DNA of 20,154 nt from DAOTXL01 sp034435455 (GTDB lineage Bacteria; Chloroflexota; Anaerolineae; JAAYZQ01): contig DAOTXL010000122.1 in NCBI GenBank assembly GCA_034435455.1, positions 1 to 20,154 on the forward strand, in the 5' to 3' direction. Under the pieces are notes generated by a model that saw nothing but the letters and a program-made list of their open reading frames with translations, was not told where the DNA came from and did not search any database. Position numbers and translations under genes: made by a program. The first letter of the stretch is position 1, and each line of letters starts with the position of its first letter. Positions 1-11,010 of this stretch are shown piece after piece.

Positions 1-355
1 CGAGCGCAGCCAGCCGGTCAAAGTCGGCCTGAACATAGGGCGGGCCGATGTAGCCATCGCCCATGATTTCATCGCCATCCAGGCTGGGGACGCGGATGCG
101 CTGCCAGATGTTCGCCCCGCGCAATTGGGTGCCGTTCGTCCAGAGCGACCACTTGTCCGGCGCGGCAGGCTGCAACGGCCGGGTGGGGCGTATTGGAGCA
201 GGCGCCGTTGGCGACGGTATCTCTCCATTTTGACTTTCACCCTGAGCAAGAGTAAGGGTGGCATGGACATTCAAACCAGGAGAATTTGCAGGAACAACGC
301 CACACGATCCGATTAGAACAGAGATGAACCAGAGAACGAGCATTTTAGTTTTCAT
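1..355 (-). CDS. Partial secreted lipoprotein, glycoside hydrolase-like (cellulase-type TIM barrel N-terminus)
   Basis: Reading the minus strand from the ATG at 355 gives 118 codons with no stop before the window edge, so only the N-terminus is present. It begins MKTKMLVLWFISVLIGSCG, a basic start and hydrophobic stretch ending in a lipobox-like LIGSC, with Cys18 as the likely lipidated residue. A Pro/Thr/Ala/Gln-rich linker (about residues 40-65) follows, then WSLWTNGTQLRGANIWQRI and DGYIGPPYVQADFDRLAAL. The 'G.QLRGAN' strand and 'DFDRLAALG' helix are what I know from the start of GH5-like cellulase barrels (strand beta1 and helix alpha1). An AGGAAG Shine-Dalgarno lies 7 nt upstream of the ATG. 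The catalytic residues are outside the window, so the enzyme family is an inference. It lies downstream of and co-directional with another glycoside-hydrolase-like gene, with 97 bp between them. Confidence 0.72.
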   Translation of the reverse strand, partial: MKTKMLVLWFISVLIGSCGVVPANSPGLNVHATLTLAQGESQNGEIPSPTAPAPIRPTRPLQPAAPDKWSLWTNGTQLRGANIWQRIRVPSLDGDEIMGDGYIGPPYVQADFDRLAAL

Positions 356-452
356 GGTTTTACTTCCTGAGCAAGAGCAAAGCAGTTTCGGGGCTGGTCA
401 GAATGTAAAAGGCAAACATCTGACAAAGCCATAAAGCACGATGCGCAGAAAT

Positions 453-3400
453 TCAGCGCAAAATCAAAGGTAAAAACACCCGGTAGGGATACACCCGCTC
501 CCACTGGAGCGCCACGTCTGTGGCCAGCGGCGCCGGCAGCGAGACGGTCAGCGTAGGGCCGCTCGTGGTGACCAGTTGGCTGGCAGTCGGCGTGCCGGCC
601 CAGGTGTCCCACCAGGTGACCCGATACGTGCCCGTCACCAGGTCGGGGACGGCGATCTGGCCGGAAAGGGGCGGAATCGTTACGCCATCCACCACGTTGC
701 GCCAGGTGTATTGCCGATGGCGGATCCAAAGGTGGCCGCGGCCGGCAACGCGGTCGGCCTGGCCCAGCACGAGCAGGTCGGGATGCGAGGCCGTGGCCCG
801 CGCGTCTTCGTAATGCCCGTTGTTGAGCGGGATGCCGTCCATAAAGTCGCGGAAGGCGCGGAAGTGGAAGTACAGGTCGTAGCGGCGGATGTTCGTCGCG
901 TCCCAGTAGAGTTCATACAGCCCGCCGGGGTTGACCTGCGCCCAGAGAAAGTTGTGCAGCCAGACGCCCTGGGTGTCGTTCCGCTGGTCGTGCTGGTCGT
1001 CGCCGCGATAGTCGTCATTATCGCCGATGGCCACCTCGCCGCGAGTGACCGGCCGGCGCGGGCCGGTGAGGGCGCGTCCGCCGATCTGCAGGCTGAGCGC
1101 GGCGTCCAGGTGCGCCGAGTCCGAGATGACCGAGGTCAGGTCAAAGTCGCCGTTCAGATAGGCGCGGCGCCCGTCCGGCGCGATCAGTTCCACGTTGTCG
1201 ATCCACGCCTGTCCGCCCGTGCCAAAACCGTTCTGGAAGGCGATCTCCAGCGTGTGCACCTCGTCATCGCTCAGGATGATCCGCTCGCTGGCGGGCGCCG
1301 GTTGGCCGTCGTGGGTTGTGCGACTGTCAAAGGTGCGCCAGTTGTAGCTGCCCGCCGGCGCGGTGCACAGCCAGGACTTGCCCTCCTCAGCCGGCGGCGG
1401 CACCACGCTGCTCTGCGTGCCGTCCAGGATCCACAGCAGGCGCGGCCCGGCCAGCGAATTGGGCAGGCCGAACTCGCACGTGCCGGTGAAATTCTCGGCC
1501 TTCATCCCGTAGCGGATCACCCATTCGCCCGGCCCACGGATGATGAGATGGCGCGGCGTGTTGCCGGCGTTGTTGAACTGCGTCGCGCCGGGGATGCGCA
1601 CCGAGTGGCCCCGCCCGCCCACCACATAGGCCGGGCGGTCCTCAAAGGCCAGCGGCGCGCCGATGTTCTGCGCCCAGCCGGCGTAGCGGTTGCCGCAGCA
1701 GGCGTACTCGTGGATGTCGGCATAGTCCACGCCGCTGTACTGCGGGTTGGCCCAGAACTCGGCCTGCGGGAAACTGTGCCAGTTGGAGGTGGTGACCGGA
1801 TGGCGGTGCGGGTCGTTCGCGTGCATAAAGCGGCCAAAGGCGTCGGCCATCGCGTAGTGGTTGCCGTTGTAGGGGTCGCCCTCGTTCATCAGTTCCCAGG
1901 AATGGACGGCGCGCGAATAGCCCCAGCGCGCGATGAGGTAGCGCCAGAAATACTCGTGCAGGCGGCGCACTGCCGTGTCCGGCGCGGCGTAGAAGCGGTT
2001 GTTGTCCAGGTCGTAGTAGCCGCCCACCGGGTTGCCGTTCGCGTCCAGATGGTTGGCGATCCAGTCGTTCTTCTCCAGCACCACGGGACGAATTGTCACC
2101 TCGCCCCCTTCGGCGCGCCAGAAAAGGTAATCCCACTGCCAGGAGGGTTGCTGGTCGAAGTACAGGTGATAGGCGAAGCGATTCTTGCGCAGCACCTCCG
2201 GGCCGACCGGCGCGCCGTTGTGCAATTCGCGCAGCGACACCTCGTCCACATAGGCATCGCCGCCGGTGGTGTTTTCCAGGATCAGATAAAAGTTGTCCAG
2301 GAAGTACTCGTCCGGGCCGGTGGTGAAGGTGGCGGTGACCGTGACCCAGCCGGCCGTCGTGCCGTTGACGTGGCCCAGCAGCAGGCGGCTGTCGCCGCCG
2401 GTGGATGCCGGGTCGGCGCACGCCTCGCCCAGCCAGCCGCCGGTGCGCACGGCAAAGCCGTAGGGATAGCGGCTGTCGCGCGGGCCGCTCACCCCCACCG
2501 TCTTCAGGCGCACGCTCAGGTGGTAGGCCGTGTCCGGCCGGACGGCGACGTTGTTGGTAAAGCCCTGGAACATACACGGGTTGCGCCGTCCCTCCATGGA
2601 GGGGTCGGGATAGTCCCACAGGCGCAGCGAGACCAGATGGCCGGTGTAGGCGTGGGTGTAGGTCAGGCTGACGGCGTTAAAGTAGCCGCCCTCGCCGGCC
2701 AGGTGATGGGAATGCCAGGGGTTCCACGGCGCCATAAAGATACTGCTGCCGATCATCCACACCCGCACAAAGTTCACGCGGCCAGCTTCCAGTCGCGCCA
2801 GTGTGTCTTCGGCATCGTAGGTAAAGCGCCAGCCGGAGAATCCCTCGCCGTGCCCGACGCCGATGAAGGGCGTGCCGTCGGAGTACTCAAAGTAGCCGGG
2901 GTCGGTAGGGCTGACGCGCACAAAGCCGTGGTTGTGCGGCAGCGTGGACGGCACGACGGTGAACGTCCCCTCGGCGCTCTGGGCCGTGCCCGAGGCATCC
3001 GTGGCGCGCACGCGATAGCGCCAGGTGCCGGTCTGCTGGGGCGCAAAGCGCACCGTCCAGACCGGATCGCCCGTTGGATAGAGCCACTCCTCGCCTTCGG
3101 GCGGGCAGGGGGTCACGGGCGCGTGGTCATAGATGCAGCGGCGCTCGTAGGGCTGGTAGAGGAAGGCCGGCTGGGTGATGACGGTGGTCCAGTTGTCGGG
3201 GCTAAACAGCGCGTCCACGGTGATGCCCACGCCGGCGGGCACAGGCGAGGGCGGCGCAGGGTCGTAGGGGAAGTAGGGGTTGGTCGCCACGCTTCCGTTG
3301 ATGTCGAAGGTCAGTTCGAACTTTTCGTAAAGGCCGACCGTCGTGGCGTTGGCCTGCACGTTGACGATCTGAAGGGCGGACGGGGCGGCAGGAGCGTTGG

Positions 3401-4373
3401 CGTCGGCGGCGCCCCACATGGGCAACAGCAGGACCAGGGCCGTCAGGAGTTGCTGCCTTGTCCGACGGTCCACGCGCGGCCGCAGCAGCATGATGCCCAT
3501 GCCGATCCCCAGCATCAGCGTCACGGCCAGGCCGCCTTCGGGGCCGAACGCGCCGCCGGTGAACCAGTCGGGGCCGGTTTCCATCAGGTCGAAGAGCATG
3601 CCGCCGTCGGCCTGGTTGCCGCTCACGGCCAGCCCGAACAAGTTCCCCTGAGCCCAGTTCCAGGCGCTATGGAAGGCGCAGACCCCCCACAGCGACCCCT
3701 CGCGCAGGGCATAGACGGCGGCGAACAGGCCGTACAGGAAGAGGTTGACCAGCGCCAGCACAGTCAGGTTGGGATTGAGGCCATGGGCCAGGGTAAAGAA
3801 CAGCGAGGAGGCCAGGATCCCCAGCCAGGGTCGGTAACGGGCGGCCAGGGCCGGCATGATCCAGCCGCGCGTCAACACCTCTTCCGCCGCGCCCTGCACC
3901 AGCCAGCCGGGGATCACCAGCAGCACCCCGCCCAGGGCCGCCAGTCCGACCCGGCCCGGGTCGCTCGCCTCGGGCGCCACGAAGCCGAAGAGCGCCATCA
4001 GCCCCACCGCGCCGGCAAAGGTCAGGAGGCCGATGAGCAGGCCGCGGCCGTAGCGGCGCAACACCCCTTCCCGCTCCAGGCCGACGGTGGCCAGGCCGCG
4101 CTTCTCGTAAAGCCGCACCCACAGCCACACCAGCAGGATCATGCCGCCAAAGGCCAGGGTCAGCGTCAGCCCTTGCAGGAGCCCCGACAGCGCGGCGGGC
4201 TGACCGCCCGCCAGGTCCTCGTGCCCCGGCCTGAGCAGCATCAGCGGCAGGCTGAGAAGCTGGGAAAACAGCAGCATGAGCCAGGCAAGGGGCAGCAGCG
4301 CCCACCAGGGCGTCAGGCGGCGGCCCTGATGGGCCAGATCGTACAGGCGATTGTGGGTGATCCAGCGGAGCAT
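453..4373 (-). CDS. Fusion: CPBP (CAAX/Rce1-type) intramembrane protease + secreted multidomain glycoside hydrolase-like protein
   Basis: One uninterrupted 1306-codon frame, GGAGG 6 nt before the ATG. Residues 1-300 are a polytopic CPBP-family protease (PF02517 type) with all three motifs: EEVLTR (E164, E165, R169), FFTLAH (H197) and HSAWN (H235, N239). Residues 301-320 (RRTRQQLLTALVLLLPMW) look like a signal peptide or last membrane segment. An Ig-like DUF5060-type domain follows (about 322-475), then a clan-A-like TIM barrel starting at HGFVRVSPTDPGYFEYSDG. It has WELMNEGD (candidate acid/base E831) and RGEVAIGD (candidate nucleophile E1113). Two beta-sandwich, carbohydrate-binding-module-like domains appear inserted into the barrel (about 561-716 and 913-1075). 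A beta-rich domain (about 1180-1290) precedes the C-terminal tail VFLPLILR. The substrate is unknown. Family assignments of both halves are well supported by motifs; whether the product stays one chain or is cut near residue 320 is not visible. Confidence 0.85.
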   Translation of the reverse strand: MLRWITHNRLYDLAHQGRRLTPWWALLPLAWLMLLFSQLLSLPLMLLRPGHEDLAGGQPAALSGLLQGLTLTLAFGGMILLVWLWVRLYEKRGLATVGLEREGVLRRYGRGLLIGLLTFAGAVGLMALFGFVAPEASDPGRVGLAALGGVLLVIPGWLVQGAAEEVLTRGWIMPALAARYRPWLGILASSLFFTLAHGLNPNLTVLALVNLFLYGLFAAVYALREGSLWGVCAFHSAWNWAQGNLFGLAVSGNQADGGMLFDLMETGPDWFTGGAFGPEGGLAVTLMLGIGMGIMLLRPRVDRRTRQQLLTALVLLLPMWGAADANAPAAPSALQIVNVQANATTVGLYEKFELTFDINGSVATNPYFPYDPAPPSPVPAGVGITVDALFSPDNWTTVITQPAFLYQPYERRCIYDHAPVTPCPPEGEEWLYPTGDPVWTVRFAPQQTGTWRYRVRATDASGTAQSAEGTFTVVPSTLPHNHGFVRVSPTDPGYFEYSDGTPFIGVGHGEGFSGWRFTYDAEDTLARLEAGRVNFVRVWMIGSSIFMAPWNPWHSHHLAGEGGYFNAVSLTYTHAYTGHLVSLRLWDYPDPSMEGRRNPCMFQGFTNNVAVRPDTAYHLSVRLKTVGVSGPRDSRYPYGFAVRTGGWLGEACADPASTGGDSRLLLGHVNGTTAGWVTVTATFTTGPDEYFLDNFYLILENTTGGDAYVDEVSLRELHNGAPVGPEVLRKNRFAYHLYFDQQPSWQWDYLFWRAEGGEVTIRPVVLEKNDWIANHLDANGNPVGGYYDLDNNRFYAAPDTAVRRLHEYFWRYLIARWGYSRAVHSWELMNEGDPYNGNHYAMADAFGRFMHANDPHRHPVTTSNWHSFPQAEFWANPQYSGVDYADIHEYACCGNRYAGWAQNIGAPLAFEDRPAYVVGGRGHSVRIPGATQFNNAGNTPRHLIIRGPGEWVIRYGMKAENFTGTCEFGLPNSLAGPRLLWILDGTQSSVVPPPAEEGKSWLCTAPAGSYNWRTFDSRTTHDGQPAPASERIILSDDEVHTLEIAFQNGFGTGGQAWIDNVELIAPDGRRAYLNGDFDLTSVISDSAHLDAALSLQIGGRALTGPRRPVTRGEVAIGDNDDYRGDDQHDQRNDTQGVWLHNFLWAQVNPGGLYELYWDATNIRRYDLYFHFRAFRDFMDGIPLNNGHYEDARATASHPDLLVLGQADRVAGRGHLWIRHRQYTWRNVVDGVTIPPLSGQIAVPDLVTGTYRVTWWDTWAGTPTASQLVTTSGPTLTVSLPAPLATDVALQWERVYPYRVFLPLILR

Positions 4374-4410
4374 GGTTCGCCTCCGGTGTTGGGATTTTCA
4401 TCGAGTCTCA

Positions 4411-4419
4411 ATTATACCA
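4411..4419 (-). promoter_or_regulatory. Extended -10 promoter element of the protease-hydrolase fusion gene
   Basis: On the minus strand the sequence reads TGG-TATAAT, a perfect -10 hexamer with the TGN extension, 38 nt upstream of the ATG at 4373 (GGAGG Shine-Dalgarno in between). No -35-like hexamer sits 16-18 bp upstream, because that position is inside the MITE-like element beginning at 4426. The TGN part belongs to the target-site duplication. Confidence 0.6.
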
Positions 4420-4425
4420 CACCAC
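4417..4425. repeat. Target-site duplication, left copy (ccacaccac)
   Basis: Nine-base direct repeat directly abutting the left inverted repeat of the MITE-like element; identical to 4548-4556. Confidence 0.75.
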
Positions 4426-4547
4426 GTAACTGCCTACCCTGAACCCTCCCGCAGGTTCGAAAGGGGCTGACAACCGATGCAGCCGGTCATCTGGGCGTGC
4501 TCTGCTCTGGTCATTGCGCCCAAACCTGCGGGAGGGTAGGTAGTTAC
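4426..4547. mobile_element. MITE-like element, 122 bp, with imperfect terminal inverted repeats and 9-bp target-site duplication
   Basis: The left end reads gtaactgcctaccct (4426-4440), then a 7-bp interruption, then cccgcaggtt (4448-4457). The reverse complement of the right end (4547 back to 4523) reads gtaactacctaccct then cccgcaggtt. That is 24 of 25 paired positions once the 7-bp interruption is removed. The interruption looks like a local duplication of ccct. The element is bounded by identical 9-bp direct repeats, ccacaccac, at 4417-4425 and 4548-4556. It has no coding capacity. Ends plus target duplication are the hallmark of a non-autonomous transposon. The mobilising transposase family cannot be named from this sequence. 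Confidence 0.8.
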
Positions 4548-4556
4548 CCACACCAC
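4548..4556. repeat. Target-site duplication, right copy (ccacaccac)
   Basis: Nine-base direct repeat directly abutting the right inverted repeat of the MITE-like element; identical to 4417-4425. Confidence 0.75.
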
Positions 4557-4575
4557 TTGCTTTTTGCCACTCCCC

Positions 4576-6409
4576 TTACTGGCATCGGTACAGCGCAGGA
4601 GGTGGATTGGCCGGAGCGCCCGGCTGTCCTGGCCGGCTGAACTCCGGCACGGCGGCGCAGGAAGCGGCCAGCCATTGGGCGATCTCGCGCTTTTCGGGGC
4701 TTGGGCCGAACAGCACGTAGCGCAGCCGGCCTTCGGCCACCATGTCCGCCAGCCCCGCCGCGTCTACCACCGCATCCGCGCCGCCAAAGCCGCCGATGTA
4801 GAGCACCGGCCGCCCGGTCGCCAGCACCAGCGGCGCGCCGAGATGAGCGTCGGGGACGGCCACCAGGTATTCCACCTCCTGCGTGTGGGCCTGCAGAAAG
4901 GCCACCAGCGCCGGGTCAACCGATGGTGGGGTCTGACGCGCGGCCCCCGGCGCAAAAGCGGTCGGCAGATGGACGTCCGGCGCGCGCTCCAGGGCCGTCA
5001 GCGCCGTCCACGCCAGCGGGATCGTCACCAGGGCGGCCAACACGGCCGGATAGGCCGCCGGGCGCAGGGAGCGGATCGAGAGCAGCCCCCCGCCGGCCGC
5101 CAGGAGGGCCACCGGCAGGTAGAGCAGCGGAGATCGGAAGCCGTACTGCCGGGCGGTGAAGACTTGAAAGCCGACGGTCAGCGCGGCAACCGCCACCAGC
5201 CCGACATTCGCCCACGGGCGATGGGCCTGTCGACGCCAAAAGAACGCCATCCCCGCCCCGACCATCGCGCCCAGGGGCGGGGCCAGCATAAGGGTGTAAT
5301 AGGCGTGAAAGATGCCCTCCACCGCGCTGAACAAGACCAGCCCGGTGAGCAGCCAGCCGCCCCACAGGACGAGCGCCCGGTGTTCGGCCTCCAGCGGCAG
5401 GCGGAGACGCACCGACAGGAGGGTCAGCGCCAGGCCCACCAGCGCAAAGGGCAGCAGCCACGACATCTGTTTGGAGAGCGGGGCCACGAAGAAGCGCAGC
5501 GCGCCGGGGAAGCCGGTCTCCTGGCTGAAGGGTGCGCCGCCGGGATGGGGACCGACGTTGGGGCCGTCGCCCATCACGCCGGGCGGCGAAGGCGGCGAGG
5601 CGGCAGGGGCATGGCCGGCGCGCGGGTTGACCAGCCGCGCAAGCGCGTTGTGGCCGACGATGAGGCCCATCACCGTGTTGTCCTGGCTGCTGCCGATGTA
5701 GGGACGCCGGTCGGGAGGGGTCAAATCCACGCTGACCGCCCACGCCAGCGAAACGACCACCAGGATGAGCGCCGAGACGGCGATGGCGAGCCATTTCTTC
5801 CCCCGGCCGGTTTTCGCCCCCAGCAAGTAGAGCGCATAGAAGGCCGGCAACGGCAGGAAGGCCTGCAACATCTTGATATTGAAGCCCAGCCCCAGCAGGA
5901 ACGCGCCCAGGACCAGGTAGCGCGCCCGGCCGCTTTCGGTCGCCGCCACGAAAGCCCAGGCTGCCAGCAGCAGGGTCAGGACCAGCAGCCCATCCATGGT
6001 GTTGTTGCGGTCGGTGGCTACCAGCACCGGCGTGACCGTCAAGACGAGCGCGGCGACCAGCCCGGCCCATGTACCCAGGTGCTTTCGGACCAGATGGTAG
6101 AGCAGCGGGACACTCAAGATGCCGGCCAGGATGTTCGGCAGGGAGACGGCCCAGCCCTGCACGCCCAGCAGGAGGGCAAAGGCAGCTTCCACCCACAGCC
6201 CCAGCGGCGGCTTGTCCACCGTTACCGAGCCGCCGGGTTCGGCGGCCACGAAGAAAAAGTTGCCCCACGATTGCAGCATGGACTTGACCGCCGCCGTGTA
6301 GTAGGGGTTGGCGTCGCCGATGGATTCCAGATTGACCAGGTGCAGGAGGGCGGAAAGCAGCACGATGCCCGCCAGCCAGGGCCAGGTGACAGTCACCTTG
6401 GAGGTGAAA

Positions 6410-6426
<17 letters not shown>
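4576..6426 (-). CDS. GT39/ArnT-like membrane glycosyltransferase (YkcB type)
   Basis: A 616-codon polytopic membrane protein. After a short N-terminus comes a membrane segment (about 15-32), an acidic loop with D38, NPYYTAAVKSMLQSW, and GGSVTVDKPPLGLW (residues 65-78). The DKPPL motif and the NPYY.AAV..ML.SW signature are typical of the dolichyl-phosphate-mannose-protein mannosyltransferase/ArnT superfamily, in particular the Bacillus YkcB-like branch. These enzymes use a polyprenyl-phosphate sugar on the extracytoplasmic face. FNIKMLQAFLPLPAFY (about 186-201) also fits this branch. About ten further hydrophobic segments follow, and a soluble C-terminal part (about 490-616) ends ALYRCQ. Acceptor and sugar are unknown. 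The start is uncertain: the GTG at 6426 lies inside a GC-rich palindrome, and an alternative GTG at 6396 lies inside a small palindrome. Its neighbours are secreted glycosidases, so a surface glycosylation role is plausible. Confidence 0.85.
6384..6398. repeat. GGTGACAGTCACC palindrome, copy 1
   Basis: A 15-bp palindrome (aggtgac-a-gtcacct) inside the first codons of the glycosyltransferase gene. The 18-bp string gccaggtgacagtcacct (6381-6398) recurs exactly at 10987-11004. A related hairpin lies at 6580-6596. Confidence 0.6.
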
Positions 6427-6575
<149 letters not shown>

Positions 6576-6579
6576 ACAG

Positions 6580-6591
6580 GGTGACTTCCAG

Positions 6592-6596
<5 letters not shown>
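6580..6596. repeat. GGTGAC-type hairpin at the stop of the STAND gene
   Basis: ggtgact-tcc-agtcacc, perfect 7-bp arms. The TGA stop of the STAND gene (6594-6592) lies inside one arm. Same core as the palindromes at 6384-6398 and 10990-11004. There is no T-tract, so it is not a canonical intrinsic terminator. Confidence 0.55.
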
Positions 6597-10029
<3,433 letters not shown>

Positions 10030-10066
10030 CCGGCATCTCCTCTCTGGGGGAACGGCGGTCACCCCA

Positions 10067-10095
10067 ATTATACACCCAACCGGAACGAGGTCCAA
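10067..10095 (-). promoter_or_regulatory. Promoter of the STAND gene, inside the 3' end of uvsE
   Basis: On the minus strand TTGGAC (10095-10090), 17-bp spacer, TATAAT (10072-10067). The -10 overlaps the uvsE stop region. An AGAGGAG Shine-Dalgarno and the ATG at 10029 follow. The -10 is perfect; the -35 matches only in its first three bases. Confidence 0.55.
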
Positions 10096-10961
10096 ATCTC
10101 CAGCGCGCGCAGGGCGCTCCGCTCCTTGTCCTTGACCTCCAACATCAGGTCAAAGTCGTGCGGGGCGCTCTCCGCCAGGAAGCGCCGGAAGTGGGCCTCG
10201 TCCAGCGTGTGGGCGTGGCTCCCCGCACGGCCGCCGGGAAGGGGGGAGGAGTAGTCCACCATCGGCGGGCCATCCTGGTGGCCCCAGGTGGCCCGGGTCG
10301 CCGCCAGCGCCTCCGGCAGCGTCCGCCCGTCCGGATACACCTCCCGGTGGAAGACGTCCAGCAGCACCGGCAACCCCGTCGCCCGGCTTACCGCCAGCAC
10401 GTCGTCCGGGTTGAAGAGACGCTCGTCGTTCTCCACCACCAGGCGCGCCCGCACCGCCGGGTCCAGCCGCTCTACCTCCCGAACAAAGCGCTCCAGCGCC
10501 GCGGCCCTGTCCCCGTAGCGGCCGCCGACGTGAATCTGAATCTTTGCCGTCCGGTCCAGCCCCAGCAGGTCCAGGACGCGGGCGTGGTAGGCCAGGTCGG
10601 CGCGGGCCGCCGCCACCACCTCCGGGCGGGGGGAGTTGAGCAGGGTGTACTGGCCCGGATGCATGGAGATGCGCATCCCCGCCGAGCGGATGAGGTCGCC
10701 GATGCGGGCCAGGTCCGGGGCGAACTCCTGGTCCCAGGGGAAACGGTTGGCCGGGTGGGAGGCCAGGGGGACCAGGTCGGAGGTGATGCGCAGGAAGAGG
10801 AGGCCCCGTTCGGCATTCCAGCGGACGATGCGCTCCAGGCAGGCCAGGTTCCCGGCCACCAGCACCCGCAGGCGGTCCGGGGTGAGGTTGGCCAGCCGGA
10901 GGGTGCGGCTGGGGCGACAGTCCAGAGAGAGGTTGATGCAGGGATAGCCGATGCGCATCAT
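10068..10961 (-). CDS. uvsE: UV-damage endonuclease UvsE (UVDE family)
   Basis: A 297-residue TIM-barrel AP-endonuclease-like enzyme that nicks DNA 5' to UV photoproducts. Signatures in order: MRIGYPCINLSL, ITSDLVPLASHP, MHPGQYTLLNSP (H101), IQIHVGGRYGD (H144), VVENDE (E177), LDVFH (D202, H205), MVDYSS (234-239), SHAHTLD (H249) and LMLEVKDKE (E275). Length matches the family. Where Thermus UVDE has Lys229 and His231, this protein has Met234 and Asp236, so the metal site is altered or belongs to a variant subfamily. Two ATGs are possible (10961 and 10958). GGAGG is 2 nt from the first and 5 nt from the second, so the second is slightly favoured. It sits upstream of the STAND gene and 49 bp downstream of a small membrane protein gene. 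Confidence 0.93.
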   Translation of the reverse strand: MMRIGYPCINLSLDCRPSRTLRLANLTPDRLRVLVAGNLACLERIVRWNAERGLLFLRITSDLVPLASHPANRFPWDQEFAPDLARIGDLIRSAGMRISMHPGQYTLLNSPRPEVVAAARADLAYHARVLDLLGLDRTAKIQIHVGGRYGDRAAALERFVREVERLDPAVRARLVVENDERLFNPDDVLAVSRATGLPVLLDVFHREVYPDGRTLPEALAATRATWGHQDGPPMVDYSSPLPGGRAGSHAHTLDEAHFRRFLAESAPHDFDLMLEVKDKERSALRALEIWTSFRLGV

Positions 10962-10989
10962 CGCCTCCGAAGTGGCCGGTGGCCAGGCC

Positions 10990-11004
10990 AGGTGACAGTC
11001 ACCT
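10990..11004. repeat. GGTGACAGTCACC palindrome, copy 2
   Basis: aggtgac-a-gtcacct, 6 bp after the stop codon of the small membrane protein gene and upstream of uvsE. Identical over 18 bp to the copy near 6381-6398. No T-tract follows. Confidence 0.6.
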
Positions 11005-11010
11005 CAGTCC

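Noticed and set aside
576..4442. Very long open frames on the plus strand opposite the fusion gene, the glycosyltransferase, the STAND gene, the beta-helix gene and the regulator
   Set aside because: They are antisense shadows caused by high G+C. They lack recognisable domains, and the minus-strand frames carry clear family motifs.
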